21,600 bases of DNA from Betaproteobacteria bacterium (GTDB taxonomy: Bacteria; Pseudomonadota; Gammaproteobacteria; Burkholderiales; SG8-39), in NCBI GenBank assembly GCA_009693345.1, contig SHXL01000017.1, positions 1 through 21,600 of the forward strand, given 5' to 3'. The notes under the pieces are model-generated. The model did not search any database and was not told the origin of the DNA. It saw only the letters and a list, made by a program, of their open reading frames with translations. Made by a program: the position numbers and the translations under genes. This document shows, one piece after another, positions 1 through 6,549 of the stretch; the stretch's first letter is position 1, and each line of letters starts with the position of its first letter.

Positions 1-616
1 AGGTGGCGCAGCGCCTTCTCGAGGTCATCGCCGTCGCCGGGCGCCGATTCGCGCGGCGCGTCGGAGGCGAGGTCGAACTCAGGCTCGAGATCCCCGGCCG
101 GCCGGGGATCTCGAGCCTGCTCATGGGTTCGTCGAGCACGTACAGGTCCTTTTGGAGAAAAAAGCAGGCCGCAAGGCCGAGTTTCTGCGTCATGCCCTTG
201 GAGAGTTGCCGCACCGGGCGCTCCAGCGCCTGCGGATCGAGTTCGAGTTCCGCCGCGAGCGACACTGCGCGGGTACGCTCGAACGTCGCGCCCGCGAGCC
301 CGAGCGTCATCGCAAGAAACTCGCGGCCGAGAAGGTAGTAGGGCGGCACGAAGCGTTCGGGCAGGTACGCGAGCCTGGCGCGGGCTTCCGCGCGCCTGCA
401 GTCCAGGCCGAAAATCTCGACGCGGCCGGCGTCGGCTGCGCACAGGTCAAGGGCGCACTTGATGAAAGTGGTCTTGCCGGCGCCGTTGGCGCCGGCCAGC
501 CCCGTCGCGGTGCCCGGCGCAACTTCCATGCCCACCCCGTCGAGAGCCCGGCGCGCGCCGAAGCGCTTGACGAGCCCCTCGGCGCGAAAGGCAGCAGCGG
601 TCGCGGGGATACCCAT
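1..616 (-). CDS. ABC transporter ATP-binding protein, partial and probably disrupted
   Basis: This is the N-terminal part of an ABC-type ATPase, starting at the ATG at 616 and read leftwards off the window. Visible motifs are Walker A GANGAGKTT (about residues 42-50), a segment LPERFVPPYYLLGREF typical of ABC-2 type exporters, signature QLSKGMTQK (about 138-144) and Walker B YVLDEPMS (about 159-166). The D-loop, normally SGLDP, reads SRLEIP because a perfect palindrome at 80-119 begins there. Beyond the palindrome the gene's own frame stays open but gives low-quality sequence. A different minus-strand frame has strong GC3 bias and reads LEPEFDLASDAP..., which does not resemble an ABC protein C-terminus. 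Either the gene is truncated or the left edge is a chimeric join. It is divergent from mlaF. The substrate and partner permease are unknown. Confidence 0.8.
   Translation of the reverse strand, partial: MGIPATAAAFRAEGLVKRFGARRALDGVGMEVAPGTATGLAGANGAGKTTFIKCALDLCAADAGRVEIFGLDCRRAEARARLAYLPERFVPPYYLLGREFLAMTLGLAGATFERTRAVSLAAELELDPQALERPVRQLSKGMTQKLGLAACFFLQKDLYVLDEPMSRLEIPGRPGISSLSSTSPPTRRANRRPATAMTSRRRCAT
80..119. repeat. Perfect 40-bp palindrome (20-bp arms, no loop)
   Basis: Positions 80-99 are the exact reverse complement of 100-119, and the symmetry fails at 79/120. The centre is GGCCGGCC (96-103) and each arm contains CTCGAG. The palindrome lies exactly where the D-loop of the minus-strand ABC ATPase should be, and the coding frame shifts across it. 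No second copy was seen in the window. It could be a fold-back or chimera artefact or a real inverted insertion. Confidence 0.9.
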
Positions 617-627
617 GCGGCCAATAC

Positions 628-633
628 TATAAT
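628..633 (+). promoter_or_regulatory. Possible -10 element for the mla operon
   Basis: A perfect TATAAT lies in the short gap between the divergent ABC gene and mlaF, about 30 bases before the chosen mlaF start. No convincing -35 hexamer is seen 16-18 bases upstream, so this rests on the -10 match and location alone. Confidence 0.35.
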
Positions 634-663
634 CCCCCCTTTCCGTTGCGCATCGTTCCAGCC

Positions 664-1479
664 GTGGCCAGTGCACCCATCGTCGAGATAGACAAGGTTT
701 CGTTCGGCTACGATGCCGCGCGGCCGGTGCTGCACGGCGTCAGCCTGCGCATCGAGCCGGGCAGCGTGGTCGGCATCATGGGCCAGTCCGGTTGCGGCAA
801 GACGACGCTGCTGCGGATCGTCGCCGGCTGGCTCAAGGCCGGCGCCGGCAGCACCCGGGTGCTGGGCGAATCGGTGGAAGACCTCGATGGCGGCGGGATT
901 TTCGCGTTGCGCCGCAAGATGGGGATGCTGTTCCAGTTCGGGGCCCTGTTCACCGACATGACGGTGTTTGACAACGTCGCCTTCCAGATGCGCGAGCATA
1001 CCGACCTGCCACCCGAGATGGTGAATGACCTGGTGCTGATGAAGCTGGAAGCGGTCGGACTGCGCGGCGCGGCCCAGCTGATGCCCTCGGAGCTTTCCGG
1101 CGGCATGGCGCGGCGCGTGGCGCTCGCCCGCGCCATCGCGCTCGACCCGCGCCTGATGCTCTACGACGAACCGCTCACCGGCCTGGACCCGATTTCGCTG
1201 GGAGTGATCGCACGCCTGATCCGCACGCTGAACGATTCGCTGGGCCAGACCTCGATCGTGGTCAGCCACGACGTCGAGGAGTGCTTCGCCATCGTCGACT
1301 ATGTCTACGTTATGTCCGCCGGGCGGATCGTCGCGGAAGGAAAGCCCGACGAGATGCGGCACTCCGGCGAGGCGTTCGTGAAACAGTTCGTGCGCGGCGA
1401 AACCGACGGGCCGATCAAGTTTCATTACCCGGCGCCGGGCTACGAGGCCGACCTTGTGGCGCCGGCTGCGCATGGCTGA
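664..1479 (+). CDS. mlaF: Phospholipid ABC transporter ATP-binding protein MlaF
   Basis: Cytoplasmic ATPase of the MlaFEDB complex, which moves phospholipids between inner membrane and periplasmic MlaC to keep the outer membrane asymmetric. Motifs are complete: Walker A GQSGCGKTT (about residues 40-48), signature LSGGM (144-148), Walker B LMLYDEP (about 164-170), D-loop TGLDP and switch His in VVSHDVEE (about H202). The length of 271 aa is normal for MlaF. I chose GTG at 664, giving MASAPIVEIDKVSFGY, which fits the family N-terminus. An in-frame TTG at 646 would add six residues, and neither start has a clear ribosome binding site. The 3' end overlaps mlaE by 8 bases. It is the first gene of the mla operon. 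Confidence 0.96.
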   Translation: MASAPIVEIDKVSFGYDAARPVLHGVSLRIEPGSVVGIMGQSGCGKTTLLRIVAGWLKAGAGSTRVLGESVEDLDGGGIFALRRKMGMLFQFGALFTDMTVFDNVAFQMREHTDLPPEMVNDLVLMKLEAVGLRGAAQLMPSELSGGMARRVALARAIALDPRLMLYDEPLTGLDPISLGVIARLIRTLNDSLGQTSIVVSHDVEECFAIVDYVYVMSAGRIVAEGKPDEMRHSGEAFVKQFVRGETDGPIKFHYPAPGYEADLVAPAAHG

Positions 1480-2290
1480 GCGCGCTCTGTTTGCCGGGCT
1501 GCGCCAGGGGCTCGAGAGACTCGGCCAGGGCGCGGAGGCGAAGATCCGGCGGCTCGGGTTCGCGGCGCGCTTTTTCGTCGCCATCCTGCTCAATTCCGGG
1601 ACGGCGTTCCGCCGTTTCAGCCTCACGATCCGCGAAATTTATTTCGCCGGCGTGCTGTCGCTCGTCATTATCCTGGTATCGGGCCTGTTTGTCGGCATGG
1701 TGCTGGGCCTGCAGGGCTATGACACGCTGCAGCGCTACGGCTCTTCAGAGGCGCTCGGCATCCTGGTCGCGCTTTCGCTGGTGCGCGAACTCGGGCCGGT
1801 GATCGCCGGGTTGTTGTTCGCCAGTCGGGCGGGGTCGGCCATTACGGCCGAGATCGGCCTGATGAAGGCGACCGAGCAGATCGCTGCCATGGAGATGATG
1901 GCGGTAGACCCGATCGCCCGCGTAGTCGCGCCGCGCTTTTGGGCCGGTGTGCTCTCCATGCCGCTGCTGGCGGCGCTGTTTTCGGCCATGGGCATCTTCG
2001 GGGGCTACCTGGTCGGGGTGAAACTGATCGGCGTCGACGAGGGGTCGTTCTGGTCCCAGATGCAGTCGTCGGTGGACGTGCGCGAGGACATCATGAACGG
2101 GGTCATCAAGAGCCTGGTTTTCGGCGTCGCGGTGACCTGGATCGCGGTGTTCGAGGGCTATGACGCCCCCCCCACCGCAGAAGGCGTCTCGGGGGCGACG
2201 ACGCGGACCGTGGTGACCTCGTCGCTGGCCATCCTGGTCCTCGATTTCGTGCTCACGGCGCTCATGTTTACCGGAGGAAATGGGAAATGA
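1472..2290 (+). CDS. mlaE: Phospholipid ABC transporter permease MlaE
   Basis: Integral inner-membrane permease of the Mla system. The protein shows the MlaE/Ttg2B hallmarks: an amphipathic N-terminus, the hydrophobic segment LSLVIILVSGLFVGMVLGLQGYDTL, the conserved LVRELGPVIAGLLFASRAGSAITAEIGLM stretch (as two overlapping parts), and FEGYDAPPTAEGVSGATTRTVV before the last membrane helix. I chose ATG 1472 (272 aa), which overlaps the end of mlaF by 8 bases. An in-frame TTG at 1454 would add six residues. A run of eight C (2166-2173) lies in the coding sequence, but the frame continues correctly after it. The stop overlaps mlaD in an ATGA. It is expected to dimerise and bind MlaF, MlaB and the MlaD ring. 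Confidence 0.96.
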   Translation: MAERALFAGLRQGLERLGQGAEAKIRRLGFAARFFVAILLNSGTAFRRFSLTIREIYFAGVLSLVIILVSGLFVGMVLGLQGYDTLQRYGSSEALGILVALSLVRELGPVIAGLLFASRAGSAITAEIGLMKATEQIAAMEMMAVDPIARVVAPRFWAGVLSMPLLAALFSAMGIFGGYLVGVKLIGVDEGSFWSQMQSSVDVREDIMNGVIKSLVFGVAVTWIAVFEGYDAPPTAEGVSGATTRTVVTSSLAILVLDFVLTALMFTGGNGK

Positions 2291-2757
2291 AACGCTCCAC
2301 TATCGACATCTGGGTCGGCGCCTTCGTTGTCGCCGGCTTCGCCGGACTGTTGTTTCTTGCCATGAAGGTGGGCAATCTGGCCTCTTTTTCGACCGCCGAG
2401 ACGTATCAGGTGCAGGCCAAGTTTGCTAACATTGGCGGGTTGAAGGTGCGGGCGCCGATCAAAAGCGCTGGCGTGGTCGTGGGTCGCGTGTCGAACGTGA
2501 CATTCGACAACGAGAGCTACGAGGCGATCGTCACGTTCAACGTGGACGCGCACTACCGGTTTCCGCGCGATACGTCGGCGAAAATCCTGACCTCGGGCCT
2601 GCTCGGCGAGCAGTATGTGGGGCTGGAAGCGGGCGGGGACGGCGTGATGTTGAGGCAGGGGGACCGGTTGCGGCTGACGCAACCGGCCGTGGTGCTGGAA
2701 AATCTGATCAGCCAGTTCTTGTTCAACAAGGCGGCTGAGGGCAAGGATGGCAAGTGA
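2287..2757 (+). CDS. mlaD: Mla transporter substrate-binding protein MlaD (MCE domain)
   Basis: Inner-membrane-anchored MCE-domain protein that forms the periplasmic hexameric lipid channel on top of MlaE. A single N-terminal membrane helix (about residues 7-28, WVGAFVVAGFAGLLFLAMKVG) is followed by the MCE domain (about 38-116), including YQVQAKFANIGGLKVRAPIKSAGVVVGRV and ILTSGLLGEQYVGLEAGGD (segments of one domain). The length of 156 aa is typical of proteobacterial MlaD. The start ATG at 2287 shares ATGA with the mlaE stop and is preceded by a strong GGAGGA at about 2273-2278. The stop overlaps mlaA in a GTGA. Confidence 0.96.
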   Translation: MKRSTIDIWVGAFVVAGFAGLLFLAMKVGNLASFSTAETYQVQAKFANIGGLKVRAPIKSAGVVVGRVSNVTFDNESYEAIVTFNVDAHYRFPRDTSAKILTSGLLGEQYVGLEAGGDGVMLRQGDRLRLTQPAVVLENLISQFLFNKAAEGKDGK

Positions 2758-3614
2758 CGATTAAACGCATGCTCGGGAACCTTCTGTTTGCGCTGCTCCT
2801 GGCCGGAGCGGCCGGCTGCGCGACGACCGGCAGCGACCGCCGCGATCCGTTCGAGGGCTTCAACCGCTCGATGTATTCATTCAACGATGGCTTCGACCAG
2901 GCCATCGGCAAGCCGGTGGCGGGCGCCTATCGCGACCTGTTGCCGGGACCGGTTCGCACGGGCGTGCGCAACTTTTTCGGCAATATCGCGGATCTGTGCA
3001 TCGGCGCCAACAATCTGCTTCAAGGCAAGCCGGTCGACGCGGTCACGGACTGGGCGCGGTTCGCAATCAATACCACTGTCGGAATTTTCGGCCTGATCGA
3101 CTGGGCCAGCGACATGGGAATCGACAAGCACGACGAGGACTTCGGCCAGACCTTCGGCCGCTGGGGCGCGGGCGACGGCGCGTACCTCGTGTGGCCGTTC
3201 CTGGGCTCCAGTGGCGTGCGCGACAGCGTCGGGCTGGTCTTCGACATCGGCCTCGATCCGGTGCTGCGGCACAAGCCTGTCCGCGTGCGCAATGCCATGG
3301 CTGTCCTGCGCGCGACCGGCAAGCGCGCCGATCTGCTCGATGCAAGCCGTATCCTGGAGGAGGCCGCGCTCGACAAGTACGTGTTCCAGCGCGACGCTTA
3401 TCTGCAGCGCCGCCGCAGCCTGGTGTACGACGGTAATCCGCCGCGCGCCGCGCTCGAGGTACCGCTGGCCGAGGCGGCGGAGCCCGTGCCGCAGCCGGTT
3501 TCCGAGGCACTGGCCGCGGAGCCACTTGTCGTTCGCCCGGACCCCGCGACGATGGAAGCGGCCGTGCGCCCGCTCGAGTTGCAGGCGTCACCCGCAGCCA
3601 GCGCTGGAGGCTAG
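2754..3614 (+). CDS. mlaA: Outer-membrane phospholipid-removing lipoprotein MlaA (VacJ)
   Basis: Outer-membrane component of the Mla pathway, which extracts mislocalised phospholipids from the outer leaflet and passes them to MlaC. The N-terminus is a lipoprotein signal with a candidate lipidated Cys22 (LLLAGAAGC). The VacJ core begins with DPFEGFNRSMYSFND and continues through WARFAINTTVGIFGLIDWAS and DEDFGQTFGRWGAGDGAYLVWPFLGSS. The C-terminal 60 or so residues are Ala/Pro/Glu-rich and not conserved in type. The start is GTG 2754, overlapping the mlaD stop in GTGA, with AAGGA about seven bases upstream. ATG 2769 is a weaker alternative that would shorten the signal peptide. Having mlaA inside the mla operon differs from E. 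coli, where it is unlinked. Confidence 0.95.
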   Translation: MTIKRMLGNLLFALLLAGAAGCATTGSDRRDPFEGFNRSMYSFNDGFDQAIGKPVAGAYRDLLPGPVRTGVRNFFGNIADLCIGANNLLQGKPVDAVTDWARFAINTTVGIFGLIDWASDMGIDKHDEDFGQTFGRWGAGDGAYLVWPFLGSSGVRDSVGLVFDIGLDPVLRHKPVRVRNAMAVLRATGKRADLLDASRILEEAALDKYVFQRDAYLQRRRSLVYDGNPPRAALEVPLAEAAEPVPQPVSEALAAEPLVVRPDPATMEAAVRPLELQASPAASAGG

Positions 3615-3615
3615 G

Positions 3616-4269
3616 ATGTTCCCAAGGATCATGCGATTCGCGACAGCCGCTGCGGCGGCGGTTCTCGTTTCGGCCGGCGGCGCGCTGGCGCAATCGGAGA
3701 TTCAGGCACCCGATCTGCTGGTGAAGAACGTGACCCTCGAGGTCGTGGAAATCATCCAGAAGGACAAGGACATCCAGAAGGGCGACCGCAGGAAAGTGGT
3801 CGCGCTCATCGAGGCCAAGGTCCTGCCGCATTTCAATTTCCAGTCGATGACTTCGAGCGCAGTCGGGCGCAACTGGGACAAGGCGAACGCTGACCAGAAG
3901 GCGCGCCTGATCGACGAATTCAAGACGCTGCTGGTGCGCACCTACTCCAGTGCGCTCGCCTCCTACAGCAACCAGAAATTCGATTTTCGCCCGTTGCGCG
4001 CCAAGCCGACCGACACCGACGTCACGGTAAACGTGCGCATCCTGCAATCGGGCACCGAGCCGGTGACGATCGACTACGACATGGAAAAGCGCCCAGCGGG
4101 CTGGAAAGTCTGGGACGTGCGTGTCGGCGGCATCAGCCTGGTCGCCAATTACCGCACCGAATTCGATAACCTGATTCGCGAGCACGGCATCGAAGGATTG
4201 ATCAAGGCGTTGTACGCAAAGAACAGTTCGCAGGGACAGTCGCCGGTCGCGGGAGTGCAGAAGAAATGA
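3616..4269 (+). CDS. mlaC: Periplasmic phospholipid shuttle protein MlaC
   Basis: Soluble periplasmic carrier that shuttles phospholipid between MlaA at the outer membrane and MlaFEDB at the inner membrane. The N-terminus is a Sec signal peptide with likely cleavage after ALA at residue 25. The mature protein matches the MlaC/Ttg2D family: LPHFNFQSMTSSAVGRNW, a conserved FKTLLVRTYSSALASY, and DVRVGGISLVANYRTEF near the C-terminus. The start at ATG 3616 (217 aa) is set by a GGAGG at 3606-3610 and by lying one base past the mlaA stop. A longer open frame upstream is only the shadow of mlaA. It ends in an ATGA overlap with mlaB. Confidence 0.96.
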   Translation: MFPRIMRFATAAAAAVLVSAGGALAQSEIQAPDLLVKNVTLEVVEIIQKDKDIQKGDRRKVVALIEAKVLPHFNFQSMTSSAVGRNWDKANADQKARLIDEFKTLLVRTYSSALASYSNQKFDFRPLRAKPTDTDVTVNVRILQSGTEPVTIDYDMEKRPAGWKVWDVRVGGISLVANYRTEFDNLIREHGIEGLIKALYAKNSSQGQSPVAGVQKK

Positions 4270-4559
4270 TCCGGCGCGAAGGCGAACGCGTGCTAGTGAG
4301 CGGCCCCTTGACGCTTGCCAGCGTCGCGGCGGTTCTGGGCGAGGGCAACGCCGCCATCGGGCAGGGTGCGCGCACCGTCGATCTGGGCGAGGTTGGCGAA
4401 CTGGATTCATCCGCCCTGGCGCTGCTGCTCGCCTGGTCGCGCGAGGCGAAGCGGTTGAAGCGCGACATCTTTTTCGCAAACCTTCCCAAGGGCCTGACGA
4501 CCATCGCCCGTCTGTACGGCGTGGCAGAACTGCTCCCCGCCTCGCCGGCGCATCACTGA
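4266..4559 (+). CDS. mlaB: STAS-domain protein MlaB
   Basis: Small cytoplasmic STAS-domain subunit that binds MlaF and stabilises or activates the MlaFEDB transporter. At 97 aa it is the usual size. The STAS core is seen as VDLGEVGELDSSALALLLAW (about residues 38-57), with the Asp-Ser-Ser loop expected at the regulatory position, followed by ANLPKGLTTIARLYGVAELL. It begins in an ATGA overlap with mlaC, which indicates coupling and fits its role as a stoichiometric partner. It is the last mla gene. A 60-base gap with no visible promoter or terminator follows. Confidence 0.92.
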   Translation: MIRREGERVLVSGPLTLASVAAVLGEGNAAIGQGARTVDLGEVGELDSSALALLLAWSREAKRLKRDIFFANLPKGLTTIARLYGVAELLPASPAHH

Positions 4560-4619
4560 GTTCGACGCCCGCGCGAGCACCGGCGCGAAAATTCGCTCAG
4601 CACGTGGTCGCGCCTGGCG

Positions 4620-5519
4620 ATGACCATTGCCATTGAAGCCCTGAACGTCGAAAAGCGCTACGGCGCGCTGCAAGCGCTCGCCGGGGTCAGCCTCAGCGTG
4701 GCCGAGGGGGAATTCTTCGGCCTGCTGGGGCCCAACGGCGCCGGCAAGACGACTCTGATCAGCATCATCGCAGGCCTCGCGCGTGCCAGCGCGGGCGAGG
4801 TGCGCGTGATGGGCGCAGACGTGGTCACGGACTACCGGCGGGCGCGGCGGATGCTTGGCGTGGTGCCGCAGGAGCTCGTGTTCGACCCGTTCTTTACGGT
4901 ACGCGAGACGCTGCGCATCCAGTCGGGATACTACGGCTTGCGCGACAACGACGCGTGGATCGACGAGGTGATCCATCACCTCGACCTTGGCGCAAGAGCG
5001 GACGCCAACATGCGCGCGCTTTCCGGCGGCATGAAGCGCCGCGTGCTCGTCGCCCAGGCGCTGGTGCATCGCCCGCCCGTGATCGTGCTTGATGAGCCGA
5101 CCGCGGGGGTGGACGTCGAGCTGCGCCGGGGGCTGTGGCAGTTCATCCGGCGCCTGAACCGGGACGGCCACACCATCGTGCTCACCACGCACTACCTGGA
5201 GGAGGCCGAGGAGCTGTGCGACCGCATCGCCATGCTGAAGGCGGGCAGGATCGTGGCGCTCGATTCCACCCGGAACTTGCTTGGAACGTTTTCCGGCCTG
5301 GTGCTCAGGCTGCGCCTAGATCGCGAGACGCTGCCGGAGGGACTCGCCGCGGAAGTCCTGTCGGGCGACGCCGGGCACTACGCGCTGCGACTGCACGACC
5401 ATGGCGGGCTGGAGCTGGTGCTGCGCCAGTTGCGCGAGGCGGGTGCGACGATCCGGGAGCTCGAACTCGAACCGCCGGACCTTGAAGAGGTCTTTCTGCG
5501 CGTGATGAGGAAGCATTGA
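4620..5519 (+). CDS. ABC-2 type exporter ATP-binding protein (YadG-like)
   Basis: ATPase subunit of an ABC-2 type exporter, working with the permease encoded next. Motifs: Walker A GPNGAGKTT (about 37-45), Q-loop VVPQELVFDP (81-90), signature LSGGMKRR (134-141), Walker B VIVLDEP (about 154-160), D-loop AGVD (instead of the usual SGLD-type) and switch His191 (LTTHYLEEAEEL). A C-terminal regulatory region of about 90 residues follows the nucleotide-binding domain. The 299-aa length suits the YadG/CcmA-like class. The start ATG 4620 has no strong ribosome binding site. The stop shares one base with the permease start. The substrate is not evident; placement between mla genes and ibaG-murA hints at an envelope-related cargo, which is inference only. 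Confidence 0.9.
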   Translation: MTIAIEALNVEKRYGALQALAGVSLSVAEGEFFGLLGPNGAGKTTLISIIAGLARASAGEVRVMGADVVTDYRRARRMLGVVPQELVFDPFFTVRETLRIQSGYYGLRDNDAWIDEVIHHLDLGARADANMRALSGGMKRRVLVAQALVHRPPVIVLDEPTAGVDVELRRGLWQFIRRLNRDGHTIVLTTHYLEEAEELCDRIAMLKAGRIVALDSTRNLLGTFSGLVLRLRLDRETLPEGLAAEVLSGDAGHYALRLHDHGGLELVLRQLREAGATIRELELEPPDLEEVFLRVMRKH

Positions 5520-6274
5520 TGGCCAGCTTTCCGACGCTGCTCTACAAGGAGCTGCTGCGCTTCTGGAAGGTGGGCTTCCAGACGGTCGCGGCACCGGTGC
5601 TGACGGCACTGCTGTATCTGGTGGTGTTCGCCTACGCGCTGGAGGGCCGGATGCGCGTCTACGATCAGGTGAGCTACGCCCAGTTTCTGGTGCCCGGCCT
5701 GGTGATGATGAGCGTGCTGCAGAACGCGTTCGCCAACAGCTCGTCCAGCCTGATCCAGTCCAAGATCACCGGCAACCTCGTGTTCATGTTGCTGGCGCCG
5801 ATTTCCTACCTCGAATTCTTCAGCGCCTACGTGCTTGCCTCGATGATTCGCGGCCTGGTGGTCGGAGCGGGAGTTCTCGCGGTGACCGTCTGGTTCGTCG
5901 AGCTGCGGGTGGTGGCCCCGCTCTGGGTGATCGCCTACGCGCTCCTCGGGGGCGCAATCCTCGGCGGGCTCGGCCTCATCGCGGGCATCTGGGCCGACAG
6001 GTTCGACCAGATCGCCGCTTTCCAGAACTTCGTCATCCTGCCGCTGACCTTCCTCTCCGGCGTTTTCTACTCGATCCGCTCGCTGCCCGAATTCTGGCAG
6101 CAGGCATCGCGCCTCAATCCGTTCTTCTACATGATCGACGGCTTTCGCTACGGCTTCTTCGGCATTTCCGACGTGCCGCCGCTCGCGAGCCTGGCGGTGG
6201 TCGCGGTAAGCTTTGTTCTGCTCTCCACGGCCTGCCTGCTGCTGCTCAGGTCGGGATACAAACTGAGGCAATAA
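5519..6274 (+). CDS. ABC-2 type exporter permease (YadH-like)
   Basis: Integral membrane permease of the ABC-2 family, 251 aa, partner of the ATPase just upstream. About six hydrophobic segments are visible: near residues 20-42, 58-80, 100-122 (AYVLASMIRGLVVGAGVLAV), 132-156 (rich in Gly/Leu), 165-185 and a C-terminal one (VVAVSFVLLSTACLLLL). The motif NPFFYMIDGFRYGFFGISD is characteristic of the YadH/NodJ-type permeases. I chose ATG 5519, whose A is the last base of the preceding TGA; an upstream TTG at 5516 would add one residue. It ends two bases before ibaG. The transported compound cannot be told from sequence. Confidence 0.9.
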   Translation: MASFPTLLYKELLRFWKVGFQTVAAPVLTALLYLVVFAYALEGRMRVYDQVSYAQFLVPGLVMMSVLQNAFANSSSSLIQSKITGNLVFMLLAPISYLEFFSAYVLASMIRGLVVGAGVLAVTVWFVELRVVAPLWVIAYALLGGAILGGLGLIAGIWADRFDQIAAFQNFVILPLTFLSGVFYSIRSLPEFWQQASRLNPFFYMIDGFRYGFFGISDVPPLASLAVVAVSFVLLSTACLLLLRSGYKLRQ

Positions 6275-6276
6275 CG

Positions 6277-6549
6277 ATGGTGACCCCGGAAAGCGTCAAG
6301 AGTGGTATTGAGTCAGGGCTGGCCTGCGATCGCGTGGAAGTGATCGGCGACGGCCAGCATTTCCAGGCGGTGATCGTTTCGCCCGTCTTCGAGGGCAAGA
6401 GTCGCGTGCAACGCCACCAGCTCGTCTACCAGGCGTTAGGTGAACGAATGCGCGAGGAAATCCACGCGCTCAGCATGCAAACGCTGTCTCCAGAGGAATT
6501 TGCTTCAAAGGGGGGGGCGGGGGGATCTCCCGCGTCCGATCATGGATAA
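6277..6549 (+). CDS. ibaG: BolA family protein IbaG
   Basis: Small BolA-fold protein, 90 aa, of the IbaG/YrbA type that sits between the mla genes and murA in many proteobacteria. BolA proteins bind monothiol glutaredoxins through a [2Fe-2S] cluster and are linked to iron handling and acid or envelope stress. The conserved core runs from VEVIGDGQHFQAVIVSPVF through RVQRHQLVYQALGERM and IHALSMQTLSPEEF. The last 14 or so residues (SKGGAGGSPASDHG) look non-conserved and are encoded by a G8-C-G6 tract. The stop overlaps the murA start by 8 bases. Losing one G would put ibaG in frame with murA. Confidence 0.9.
   Translation: MVTPESVKSGIESGLACDRVEVIGDGQHFQAVIVSPVFEGKSRVQRHQLVYQALGERMREEIHALSMQTLSPEEFASKGGAGGSPASDHG
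6510..6524 (+). repeat. Poly-G tract (G8-C-G6) at the ibaG/murA junction
   Basis: Eight consecutive G (6510-6517), one C, then six G (6519-6524) occur inside the 3' end of ibaG, 17-32 bases before the murA ATG. Such a run can slip in replication, transcription or sequencing. The murA frame is one base offset from the ibaG frame, so a single-G loss fuses the two genes. Confidence 0.9.

Noticed and set aside
307..1626. Long minus-strand open frame (439 codons) opposite mlaF
   Set aside because: It is the antisense shadow of mlaF and of the left ABC gene; both true genes show complete ABC motifs in their own frames. High GC keeps antisense frames open throughout the window.
3067..4479. 470-codon minus-strand open frame opposite mlaA, mlaC and mlaB
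   Set aside because: It is Arg/Pro/Ala-rich with no recognisable motif and lies over three well-supported coupled genes.
6440..6541. Extended N-terminus for MurA from an ATG at 6440
   Set aside because: The added 34 residues are the out-of-frame ibaG sequence and are Arg/Cys-rich; the family start fits ATG 6542.
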